Assembly: GCF_004193775.1 (NCBI RefSeq)
Contig: NC_041008.1
Span: forward strand, 43,433,136 to 43,497,135
Source of the DNA: Glycine soja
Taxonomy: Eukaryota > Streptophyta > Magnoliopsida > Fabales > Fabaceae
DNA length: 64,000 nucleotides
Reading direction: 5' to 3'
Shown: one piece after another, positions 36,881 to 46,439 of the stretch
Position numbering within the stretch: the first letter of the stretch is position 1
How the letters are laid out: each line of letters opens with the position of its first letter
Notes under the pieces: generated by a model
Told to the model about the DNA's origin: nothing
Databases searched by the model: none
The model's input: only the letters and a program-made list of their open reading frames with translations
Made by a program: the position numbers and the translations under genes

Positions 36881-38100
36881 CCATTATTTTCCTTTTGTGT
36901 GTGGCATTGGTGAATGCCTTTTTAAAGAGGTGACACCAGGAGACGTCTTTCTTCCACCTATCTGTCGAAGAGATGACTATCACTTTGGATGATGTATTTT
37001 GTTTGTTGCACTTGCCTATGACAAGCAAGCCCATTGATCATGTTTCGTTGACCTTTGATAGAAACGCGACAAAAGTTTTGCTAATGACTCATCTTAGAAT
37101 TTCAATAGAGACTGTAGTGGCAACAAACACAGATGCCAAGGTAAGGTTGACGTGGTTGGCAAACCCGTGTTAGAGATATGTTGAGTTAGAGTCCTATGTT
37201 TAGGCCACCACAACTTATCTCTTGCACTTGATCGACAATATGATATTTGCCAACAAGAGCTCGACTTGTGTCCACCTCACCTACCTCCACTACCTCAATA
37301 ATCGGGATGCTTGTCATGAGTACCTAAGGGGAGTAGCTACACTAACATACCTCTACAACCATCTTTAGTATGTGAGCTAATATAACAACAAGCAGTGTGG
37401 AGGTAATATGACATTACTGATGATAATGAAATTATTTTAGTATTTAATACTTTTGTATTACTGTAATTAATTTTTTATTAACATTTTTTTACAGTCATAG
37501 GTGCTTGTGCATCTGTCTAGTGTTGGCTATAGCGAGGTGGAGACTTACGATTTGGATGACCCACTAGCCACTAGATGAAACCCATTGAGAGGTTTCAAGC
37601 TTGCCCTTCCGATCAGGAAGAAACTAGATGACCTATGGATGGATGTTGTCGTCTAGTGTCCATATGTGGAGCACAAGGGTGTGAGACCTTTTGCACAACA
37701 TACCTTTTTCTCTGGCTTCATCATATGCAAGACTAACATAAGACCTTATCGTCTAGAGAGGGTATTAAGACAGTTTTGTAGAAGCAAAGCTTCATGGTGA
37801 ATCAAGAATGATTCAAAGATGTTTTGATGATAACAATGATGATAACAAAAGATGATGACAAAAAGCTCAAAGGTCAATCAAAGAATGAGTTCAAAATATT
37901 CAAGATGAAATCAAGAACAAATTCAAGAGGAAAGTTGAATTCAAGAATCAAGTTTCAAGGATCAAGTTTCAAGAATCAAGATCAAGATTCAAGAATCAAG
38001 AGAAGACTTAATCAAGATAAGTATGAAAAAGATTTTTCAAAAACTGAGTAGCACATGGATTTTTCACAAAACATGTTTACCAAAGAGTTTTTACTCTCTG

Positions 38101-38337
38101 GTAATCGATTACCAGATTGCTGTAATCGATTACCAGTAGCAAAATGTTTTTGAAAAAGTTTTCAAATTGAATTTACAACGTTCCAATTAATTTCAAAAAG
38201 CTGTAATCGATTACAATGTTTTGGTAATCGATTACCAGTGTCTTTGAACGTTGAAATTCAAATTCAAAAGTGAAGAGTCACATCCTTTCACATAAAAGCC
38301 TTGTGTAATTGATTACACTGATTTGGTAATCGATTAC
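38101..38337. repeat. Six GTAATCGATTAC palindromes in three pairs
   Basis: The 12-bp palindrome occurs at 38101, 38122, 38203, 38224, 38304 (as GTAATTGATTAC) and 38326, usually extended to GGTAATCGATTACCAG. Spacing within pairs is 21-22 bp, two helical turns, and the pairs recur every ~102 bp. It lies upstream of the TATA box at 38468, so it may be an enhancer with sites on one face of the helix. The regular spacing may also simply reflect a tandem duplication of ~102 bp. Confidence 0.8.
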
Positions 38338-38467
38338 CAGTTAATGTTTCTGAATAAATCAAAAGATGTAACTCTTCAAATGGTTTTTGACTTTTTCAAA
38401 TTGGTTTTAAGTTTTTCTAAAAGTTATAACTCTTCTAAATGGTCTTCTTGGCCAGACATGAAGAGTT

Positions 38468-38475
38468 TATAAAAG
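38468..38475 (+). promoter_or_regulatory. TATA box of the solo LTR
   Basis: TATAAAAG within GAGTTTATAAAAGCAAGG, downstream of the palindrome cluster and upstream of the minisatellite. Position fits the U3/R boundary of an LTR promoter. Confidence 0.55.
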
Positions 38476-38654
38476 CAAGGCTTTTGATTTTCTTTTTAAT
38501 ACACTTATTCAATCAATCTTTTACAAGCCCTGAATCTCTTTGAACTTCTTCTTCTTCTTTGTGCCAAAAGCTTTCCAAAGTTTTCTGGTTTTCTAAACCT
38601 TGAAAACTTGTGCTATTCATCTTTTCATTCTCTTCTCCCTCTGCCAAAAAGAAT

Positions 38655-38910
38655 TCGTCAAGGACTAACCGCCTGAATTCTTTTTGTGTCTCTCTTCTCC
38701 GTTTTTCAAAAGAACAAAGGACTAACCGCCTTAATTCTTTTGTGTCTCCCTTCTCTCTTGTCAAAGAATTCAAAACGACACAGTCTGAGAATTCTTTTGA
38801 TTCTTCCCATTCCTTTATACAAAAGTGTTCAAATGACTAACCGCCTGAGAATTCTTTTGTATCCCCATTCACAAAGTATCAAAGGTTTAACTGCCTGAGA
38901 TCTTTGTCTT
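38655..38910 (+). repeat. Minisatellite in LTR, about five units of 50-58 bp
   Basis: The word GACTAACCGCCTGA (variants GACTAACCGCCTTA, GTTTAACTGCCTGA, GACACAGTCTGAGA) is followed each time by GAATTCTTTTGTGTC-like sequence. Five units run head to tail; frames stay open across them, producing misleading short ORFs on both strands. Confidence 0.75.
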
Positions 38911-38913
38911 AAC

Positions 38914-39098
38914 ACATTGGAGGGTACATCCTTTGTGGTACAAGTAGAGGGTACATCTACTTGGGTTGTTGACTGAGAACAAGAGAGAATACATCTCTTG
39001 TGGATCAGTTCTAGTGGAGGGTACATCCACTAGGTTCAAAGAGAACAAGGGAGGGTACATCCCTTGTGAATCTTTGCTTGTAAAAGGATTTTTACAAG
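38914..39098 (+). other. Row of six potential hairpins with a common loop
   Basis: Five units share the loop GGGTACA (GAATACA in one): stems ACATTGGA/TCCTTTGT (38914-38936, imperfect), CAAGTAGA/TCTACTTG (38941-38963), ACAAGAGA/TCTCTTGT (38979-39001), CTAGTGGA/TCCACTAG (39011-39033) and ACAAGGGA/TCCCTTGT (39045-39067). Four of the five stems are perfect 8-bp inverted repeats although the stem sequences differ. A sixth hairpin, CTTGTAAAA/TTTTACAAG with loop GGAT, is at 39077-39098. They lie downstream of the putative LTR TATA box, so they would be in the leader RNA. Confidence 0.75.
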
Positions 39099-39837
39099 GT
39101 TGAAAGAAATCTCAAGGACCGCAGGTCGCTTGGGAGCTGGATGTAGGCACGGGTTGTTGCCGAACTAGTATAAAAACTCTTGTGTGTTTGTCTCCTTCTT
39201 CCCTACTCTTTTACTTTCTGCTGTGCATTTTAATTTCCGCTTTTACTTTTGGTTAAGTTTCTCTTCTACTCCTTATTCTCTTAACAACATAAGTAAAAGC
39301 CTTAGAAGAGTAAATTTTTAATTAGTAAAGGTTTAAGAATAATTAATTCAACCCCCCTTCTTAATTATTCTAAGGCCACTCGATCCAACAAGTTTGACCA
39401 TGTACAGATGATTCCACGCTAGCCACTTCCTCATCCTTCATATCAACTTTGTTATCAAGCGTGGGCAGAGTGGCAACAACATATCATTCCTTTGGGGGAT
39501 GCTATGCCACCTAGGGGTCCCTGGGCTTGTACCTCTGACTATCTGCCTTGGTTTTACAAGGTATCCAACCCTTATGTTATTCCACTGGAGGAGGGACAAC
39601 CACCATGTGGTCTTGTACATTTACCATCCACTCCATGACATCCATAACCTGGGCAACCACTAACAAACTGTGTACCACATGGAGACTATTTTTGTCAGGT
39701 AATGCAAATTGGATTTTGTTGATTTTTTCCCCTTAATTGTCACTGGAAATATAGTTACTAATTTTTATTGTTATTGCATGATCGATTCTAGAAGGCATCA
39801 GAAACTATGCAGAGATTGTTGGACCTCAGACTTATAC

Positions 39838-40157
39838 CTATGGTTGCTAAAAAACTAGTTTTAAAAAAATAACTATAACTCTAACTAATTTTATATAACT
39901 AGTTATAAAACTATAACCAGTTTTATAGTTATGGTTATTTCAAATAACTTGTATTTATTTAAAAAATAGTTATAGTCATAAAACTATAACTAGTTTTATA
40001 GAAATGGTTATTTCAAATAACTTATTTTTATTCATTCATAATCGGTTATGTAATTAGTTTTAGATATAACTTTTATATAACTAGTTTATTCACAACCGAT
40101 TATATACCCATATTTTAAAAATGATAACTAGTTATATCAAATTATAACTAGTTATGG

Positions 40158-40216
<59 letters not shown>
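39838..40216. repeat. AT-rich region of repeated AACTAGTT / TATAACTAG palindromes and (TA)n
   Basis: Words such as TATAACTAGTTATA, AAACTATAACTAG and GTTATGGTTATTTCAAATAAC recur in both orientations, followed by a (TA)n run at 40161-40216. It may be the left subterminal region of the hAT element whose protein starts further on. The left terminus is not certain. Confidence 0.5.
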
Positions 40217-40218
<2 letters not shown>

Positions 40219-40679
40219 CAAGTTAAAAAGAACCCTAATTTATCTATTGTGCACTTTGCTCCTTTCTTTCACACGGTAACACACACTCATGCGACGCTTT
40301 CCCTCAGTCACAAACATAGCCTTAGCCACCCTAACTCCCTCTTTCCCTCGGCGACATGCTCCCTACCCTACCTCCCTCACCTATCACGCACCTCTCCATG
40401 TGTCACCGCAATCTGCACCATACTGACACAACAATACAACTTCATTGTCGTCATCATTAATAAACTTGGATGACCTTGTTTTGAGTTGGAGACATTTTTA
40501 ATTTATTTGTATTTAAGATTTGATTTGGTAATATGAAACGAATGTAGACCTTTTACCCACATGATTTAGTTTATGTTATTTGAGAATAATTCATTTATCG
40601 AATTATTTTATTTTTGTATGTGTGTCTATATATATATATTGGGATAAAGGGTGTCTTAATTAGGCAATTGAAATTTTTA

Positions 40680-42150
40680 TTTTAAATTTAGGCACATTTA
40701 TGTGCCTGCTCCTCATACTTGCACAACTCTTGCTGAAGTCTTGGTTCAATGTTTGATGAATTGGAATCTTGATAGAAAGTTTTCTACTTTGACTGTTGAT
40801 AATTGTTGAACAAATGATGCTATAATTGACCGATTGACCGCATTATACAAAAAATTCTACCTAGGTCTCTTATTTTGGGTGGGCAACTATTTCAAATGTG
40901 TTGTTGTGCTCGTATAATAGATTTAATTGTCAAAGATGGTGTGTCCATAATCTCTTATTGCATTGAACATGTTAGAAAAAGTGTTAGTTATTGGACAACA
41001 CCCAAAAGAAAAAATAGATTTATAGAGACATGTGGTCAAATGAATATTTCAATTGGTACAAAGTTGATTCTTAATTGCTAAACTAGTTAGAATTCTACAT
41101 TTTTAATGCTTCAAGTGATCATACCTTACCAAGATGTATTTTGATCGATTGGCACAAAGGGATAGTGAATACAAAGTTTTGCCTAGTGAGTATGATTGGC
41201 TAATGGCAAAGGAAATTTGTGAAAGGTTGGAAATATTTTATGATGCGACACTCTTATTTTTTGGTTCTTCATATCCAACTGCAAATGTTTTTTCCCCCAA
41301 AGATATGTGAAATTAAGTTGGCTTTGATTGGGTGGATTAAATCTCCTATGGATGTTATTCATGTAATGACTGAATCTATGATTGCCAAATTTGAGAAATA
41401 TTGGGGTGTGATGGCTGTAGGTACTGTGTTAGACCCCTATTATAAAGTTGACTTGCTAGATTATCCCCCCTCCCCCCCCCTACCCCCAAAATAATTTATG
41501 GAGACAAAGTTGATTATGAAATTGAAAGGATAAGAAATCTTTGTCAAAAGTTGGTAAGAGACTATCACATGAAATTGAAGTGTAAGGAGTTTGGTTTTTC
41601 AGCTCAATGTTCAAATCCAAATGTAGTACATAGTACACATGGGGATATTTGTGAAAAAAAAAGACAGACGCTTGAAAGTCAGGTCTCTCAAAACATTGGA
41701 GTGCAAAGCAAACTAATCCCTCAAATGGTAAGACATAACTTGATTTCTATTTGGAGGAGGCAATATTGCCATATTTAAATGAACAATTTGACATCTTAGT
41801 TTGGTGGAAGGCTAATGGATTAAAACATGCAACCCTGCAAATGATTGCAAGATATTTTCTAGCAATTCCTATCTCAACTATTCCTTCTGAGTCTTCATTT
41901 AGTACATTTGGTCGTATTCTTGATCCATATCATAGCAGATTACATATAGATACTTTGGAGGCATTGATGTGTCTCCAAGGTTGGCTTTGGACTGACATGA
42001 AAAGTAAATTACACTAACACTTTTAATTAGATATTCATATTACTTATATATTTGAATGAACTTGTTTTCTTTTTTAGGCTCAACTAAATTGAAAGTGGAC
42101 AAAATGCTACTCCAAGAAGTGTCAGAGGAAATAGAAGTTGATGATGTTAG
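40680..42150 (+). pseudogene. hAT transposase (RICESLEEPER/zf-BED type), degenerate
   Basis: The relic begins HIYVPAPHTCTTLAEVLVQCL and FSTLTVDNC (the conserved TvDNas.ND region with a Cys and stop), then passes through many stops and shifts. Later parts are clearer: VGTVLDPYYKVDLLDY (the vLDPRYKm motif), LVRDYHMKLK, and the C-terminal dimerisation domain at 41751-42017: WWKANGLKHATLQMIARYFL, IPSESSFSTFGRILDPYHSR and LEALMCLQGWL. A poly-C run disrupts 41460-41480. The BED finger is not found. A short acidic exon after TTTTTTAG (42077) may be the end of the protein. Dead. Confidence 0.8.
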
Positions 42151-42399
42151 TATATTTGTTATATATATTTCATTCCAATTTTAACAATATCAATTGTTAG
42201 TGGTTTTAATTTGGATGCTTTTTGTTTCAAGGAACAAGTGACCAAAGTGAGGTTGTTGAAGAGTAAAATATCAATTGAAGAATGGAAATTGAAGTTGAAG
42301 TTGTTGTTATTATTATTATTATTAGTATTATTTAGACTTGAGAAATTGAAGATGAACTTCTTCTCTTATTGGACTTATGGATATTGATATGGGTATCCA

Positions 42400-42528
42400 C
42401 GGGTTTACAAATATCTATGGATAGTTGCACACACGGGTACCCCAGGTTCACAAGGTGGGCACGAGCGAGTATTTTAACACGCGGGGCAGATAGCAGTTAG
42501 GCACTACTCGTGCCTGTTGTCATCCCTA
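42400..42528. mobile_element. Right subterminal end of the hAT element
   Basis: A GC-richer stretch with GGTATCCACGGGTTTA, GGCACGAGCGAGTATTTTAA and CACTACTCGTGCC leads to GTTGTCATCCCTA at 42516-42528. Reverse complemented this is TAGGGATGACAAC, a hAT-type terminal repeat. The following TTGGGTGC resembles ATGGTTGC at 39829-39838 (6 of 8), a possible old target duplication that would put the left end near 39838. No matching left terminal repeat was found. Confidence 0.5.
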
Positions 42529-42616
42529 GTTGGGTGCAACTCAAACACAGAGACCCAAGAAGAGGGCTAACAAGGATGGTGGCAAGGGTGACAAGAAGGA
42601 TGACAGAGGCAATTGA
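42529..42616 (+). pseudogene. Possible C-terminal tail of the PMD relic beyond the hAT insertion
   Basis: After the hAT end the plus strand reads a short basic tail (TQRPKKRANKDGGKGDKKDD) ending at a TGA near 42614. A Lys/Arg-rich tail is common at the end of MAIN-like proteins and the PMD reading stops just before the hAT left side, so this may be the displaced last exon. This rests on position and composition only. Confidence 0.3.
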
Positions 42617-42899
42617 TTATTGTATTGGACATATGTTATTATTATTATTATTATGATTTGATGTAGTATGTACAATTTTTTATGTTGTTTTGAAATATAT
42701 ATATTTTTTAGTTTATGTTGTGGTTGAATTACTTTTTGTGTTCATCAACTATTTAAACAACACGCGCTAGTAATGTAACAATAATAGTTTCTCAAGTTGA
42801 TTCATAAAACAAATATCAACAACTAGTGTACAATAATATAAACTTTTCTTTAAAAAATGAACTAGCGTACGATTTTTATAAAAGAAAAACATGATTACA

Positions 42900-43318
42900 T
42901 AAATTTATCATGCATCAGAGCAATGTAGCAAATCTTGGTTTCCTTAGTTTGAGTAGCAGGACAAAGATTTCATCTAGAGAATGGTCAAATGTTGCATTCA
43001 ACTCAATTAGACAATTGCTGCTAAATCATCGTTGCATTTAAGCTCAATACACTCGTATTCAACACAACCATCACTTACGTAAACACATTAACGGTAAAAA
43101 AGGTCAAGTAAAATTCTGCTACCTTTGATGGCATCCATAATTGTTTTCCTTAAACCATCAAACAACATGTCTTCACTTATTGTGATGACTTTAGGACCAC
43201 TATGACATTCAAACAATATCCCTTCAGAGGATGAAATCATGTCACCATTACAACACACAACATCTCTTAATGTTTTCAGCAATTTAGTGAATACCAAGCA
43301 AAGGTGGTATTGCATCAA
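42900..43318 (-). pseudogene. mudrA-like N-terminal fragment
   Basis: The minus-strand frame ending at 43088 reads DMISSSEGILFECHSGPKVITISEDM and GLRKTIMDAIKGSRILLDLFYR, then after stops CVEYE and LNATM-like residues. This resembles the beta-grasp-like N-terminus of MULE transposases in legumes (a Gly-rich ..F..G.....i.i...m....L...i...l pattern). No DDE, SWIM or zinc-knuckle region follows. With the PMD relic just upstream on the other strand it suggests that this whole area was once a MULE. Confidence 0.4.
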
Positions 43319-43599
43319 ACTCCTGCTACTGTTTATATTAGAAGATCTATTGTTCTCTCGTGAGCCATAAATGGTTCAAATTATGTCTATATTTAATATG
43401 ATTGGTATGCATATAAGAAAAAAGTAGTGTTCAATCAATACATATCATAAAACGCAGTGCACTCAGTCAATTATTGTAGTGTTCAGCCAATAAAAAAAAA
43501 CACCAAATATATATTTAATTTTTATTTTCAACTTTTTTTTAAAAAAAAATTATACAACAGTATCATGATTTGTTATTAAGTCTTTTTTTTTTTACCTGA

Positions 43600-43930
43600 A
43601 GTAGTGCAACACAATAATGTATTATTGAAAAAATAATAATGGAATTATAATTCCATTGTGTCAAGGGAGGTGCCAAAAAAAATAACGGAATCGTGATTTC
43701 GTTGTTATGTATGAAGTGACAAAAAAAGATATAACGGAATTGTGGTTTCGTTATATTGAGAGGGAGGGTGAAAGGGCTCTAAATAAAATCATGGTTCTGT
43801 TATGCATGATATACAATAAAATTATGATTCTATGGGAAGGACACTTTGGGAATAAAAAAGGGGTCAATGGTAGGAGCAAATAACAATAGGAGTGAGACCA
43901 ATAGCAAGTCCCTTCGAGTATACATGTGTT
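43600..43930. repeat. Dispersed repeat, family member B (related to 10020-10770)
   Basis: Contains GGAATTATAATTCCATTGTGTC, TAACGGAATCGTGATTTCG and TAACGGAATTGTGGTTTCG, spaced at about 55-65 bp, and ends with GGAGCAAATAACAATAGG and GAGACCAATAGC. Similar words in the opposite orientation are found at 10020-10330. No coding content. Confidence 0.45.
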
Positions 43931-44544
43931 GAATGAAAAGCTCTCACATTAGATAGAGATGAGCCAAATTGAATAGCATAAAGGAAGACTCGTGCATCTA
44001 ATGGTTAAGGTTTTGAATTAGACGTCATGTTAAATTTTGAAATTCACTTATATACCCCCTAGATAAAAGTCTCCTTGGCGTGTTAGCCTCCTCGTATTAC
44101 CCCAAGTCCCATCAACATGTACTTACACAAGCACAATACTGTCCACAGCTTAAGTTTATAACCATCTATTTTATCTGAAAAATTATTGGTTTTCCACACA
44201 ATAAATAACATTTTCATTTACAAAACTAACTATTTTTAAATATCAACACCAAACCATCCGTGGCGTAATCAGATGCTGCAAATATAAGTGAACAGAGTAA
44301 CAAGTCAGAATTCACAACCTAATGATTTTCATTATAACAAGTTTGCTTATGGCACCAAGATGTCACGCAGCACCAAACGTTGCAATTTACAAAACAAGCT
44401 ATGTACACTACTATAGTCTATACAAAATGTGGAAGTCATAACAATAAGAAGCATGCTCTAGCAAACAGAAGGTTAAAACTAAAGGAACTTTGAAGACTGG
44501 GGGGTCAGGATCACATACTTTCAAAATTCGATGAAATTCACAAT

Positions 44545-45601
44545 TTATGACACAGTACTTCCCCCCAGTGAGCTCAATCTATGAGTTTTCTGAAAGTTCC
44601 AACCTCCCCATCTCAAATTGCTAAGCCATCCAAACTGAATCATAGGTTGCCCAAACTGTTGTAGATTCACAATATTCCTTCTGTACGGTATCAGAAAATT
44701 CCTCAGACCTGTCATTCAAAGAGGAAAAAAAGTCAGCATACATATTCAAAAGCTACTACTCTCATTATAACAGAGCAAAGCATAACATTATTAACCCATA
44801 AAGGATTAACAGTATGAATAAAACTTAGGTAACAGTTCTTTAAGTGATTTTGGTATTCAAAATTAGAGCTTCATCTCAGTAACCAATGCTGACCTTAAAT
44901 GGCAACATTTATTCTATGTGTTACCGAAGTGAAACTCCAATTTTGATTACAGAATGACACCAAAAGCACTTACAGAACCGGCTTGAAGTATTATCCTAAC
45001 AGTATTTAGTGAGAAGCATACCATTAACACACATTGTCTTATAAAGATGAGCAACATGAGGGTCTCCTTTAGTACTCCCATGCTGCTTCTCCAAACACTC
45101 CAGAAAGGCTAAGTCAGCTTTCAGCAGCTTAGCTTGATCATGAGTATCATACCCTATATCATGGCAGTAACAGCAGAAATCTAACCAATCAATTGGTCGC
45201 CTGTCCCAAACAAGAGATCCTCCGTCTTTCCCACTTGACCAGTTTGGTCCACAGTAATGTCCATATCTAGGGAACAGCTGAGAAAGAAATGCTCTAACCC
45301 CTGTATGCCATGGAACCTGACACACATACGGCCGGAAGCGCGAAGGGGTAGCCTCACCATCCTTTCCTACACCATTCCCACAACGTGCTTGCCTCTTTAA
45401 CTCTTTATTGATAGTAGATGGTCTTTGAAATTTCTCTCCAGCACGATTTCCCCAAGGAAACAATGAAAGGAAGGGCAATTTGGGATCATTCCCAAGTTCT
45501 TGTTTAGGTTGTTCAGTGAATGTTTCGATAGGAATTGAATTAGTCGCCAAATCTGTGTTCACTTGAGCATTAAACCAAGGGATTTTGCCAAGAAAGTCCA
45601 T
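44545..45601 (-). CDS. Phospholipase A2-like protein (plant PLA2 family)
   Basis: Coding exons 45601-45022 and 44708-44545 with a GT-AG intron join in frame to 744 nt, 247 residues. The calcium-loop-like stretch RYGHYCGPNWSSG lies at residues 112-124; the catalytic motif DFCCYCHDIGYD has His147-Asp148, corresponding to D.CC..HD.C of secreted PLA2. The usual last Cys of that motif is Gly here, and more Cys follow. The C-terminal exon (GLRNFLIPYRR...) is hydrophilic. PLA2 enzymes cleave the sn-2 ester of phospholipids. The start is the first ATG in frame after the 5'UTR acceptor at about 45666; upstream codons in the same frame begin inside the intron. No signal peptide is apparent. It fits the Arabidopsis At4g29070-like group from memory; activity not certain. 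Confidence 0.82.
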
Positions 45602-46327
45602 TGTGGACAAAACTAGTGTCACCAAAGTACACAGATAACTACCACAGAACCAACAATTCTGATAACCTGCCAACAGAAAAACAGCTAAATATTTTTCTAG
45701 CCCATAGTAAAAACAAAGGAGCTATCCCAAATCAGATAAACAATTTTATTTAAATTTAATTATAATGCATCGCCAGTATAAAGTTTTTTTACTCAGACAT
45801 CTAATCATACAAACATGTATAGTAAAGTTGTTAATTTTCGTAAAAATCATTTTAAAAACCATATCTAAGATTATTTCGTATTAATTAGGAGTATAAAATC
45901 TTTACAAATTAAACAATTTTATTTTATTTTTCCAAAAAAAGAAAGGTGTATATTGAATTCTGAAACCGCGTTTTGCATCAGAACTAGGGCTAAATTGAAC
46001 AAATCCGAACAAAGTCACTGAATTTGAAAAATACACTATTTGATCGAGCATCGGACGCTGTCTGCGACAGTTTATGAAAATTCAGAAACTGAAAAAAAAT
46101 ACTCACAAAGATCACTCAAACTTCCACATACCCATTTAAAGACAACTAGACATGCTACTACAGCATACATTCCTCGGCTTTAAAATGAAAAATTACAGAA
46201 AAGGGGGAATTCGGTTTCTTCTATATTCTTGTATCATAAACACACACACCCGTTTGGATTTCAAAAAGAGAAAGCTTTGAAAATTGAAGGATAATTCATA
46301 TTTGGGTTAAGAATATGATCAACTTAC

Positions 46328-46430
46328 TTGTACTTCATCTGCTAAGCCATGTTCTGAAGAGAGAGAGATGTGTGGGTTGCGAATAGGACTTGGGTGGGAA
46401 TATGATAACCACAGAACAACCACTAGTTGG
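46328..46430 (-). promoter_or_regulatory. Probable 5'UTR exon 1 of the PLA2-like gene
   Basis: On the minus strand a leader with CATCTCTCTCTCTTCAG is followed by GATGAAGTACAA|GTAAGTTG, a good donor with exon end at 46328. Splicing to the acceptor CTGTTGGCAG|GTTATCAG near 45667 gives an intron of about 660 bp. ATGs in this exon run quickly into stops (short uORFs), supporting a noncoding exon. Confidence 0.5.
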
Positions 46431-46439
46431 ACAGCATTT

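Larger units (their letters stand above)
37777..39390 (+). mobile_element. Solo LTR, 1614 bp, target duplication AGTTT
   Basis: The block starts TGTAGAAGC and ends GATCCAACA (TG..CA). It is flanked by AGTTT at 37772-37776 and AGTTT at 39391-39395, a 5-bp duplication typical of LTR elements. No primer site, coding region or second LTR follows, so it is a solo LTR left by recombination. It holds a cluster of GTAATCGATTAC palindromes (putative U3), TATAAAAG at 38468, a 55-bp minisatellite and a row of hairpins (putative R/U5). It disrupts the PMD relic. Confidence 0.88.
36880..39835 (+). pseudogene. Plant mobile domain (PMD / MAIN-like) relic, split by a solo LTR
   Basis: From about 36900 the plus strand reads ETSFFHLSVEEMTITLDDVFCLLHLP, the PMD signature also present in the MULE-borne copy (ETSTFHLPMGEVSITLDDVASLLHL). 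It continues with VRLTWL, an intron ending TTTTACAG at 37494, and RPYRLERVLRQF. There the reading is cut by the LTR 37777-39390; it resumes with DHVQMIP, WAEWQQHIIP, PWACTSDYLPWFYKVSNPYVIP and continues to about 39835. The intact homolog reads RVMRQFGYIQCI at the cut, so the insertion lies inside that motif. PMD proteins occur as host genes acting in silencing and as cargo of MULE and Gypsy elements. Stops and shifts show this copy is dead. Confidence 0.72.

Noticed and set aside
38513..39026. Open frames inside the solo LTR
   Set aside because: They arise from the 55-bp minisatellite and hairpin array, are open on both strands, and have no homology.
44996..45673. PLA2-like open frame starting at 45673
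   Set aside because: The codon at 45673 is TTG, and the 5'UTR acceptor CTGTTGGCAG lies across it; the first in-frame ATG is at 45601. The true 3' end is also in a second exon (44708-44545), not at 44996.
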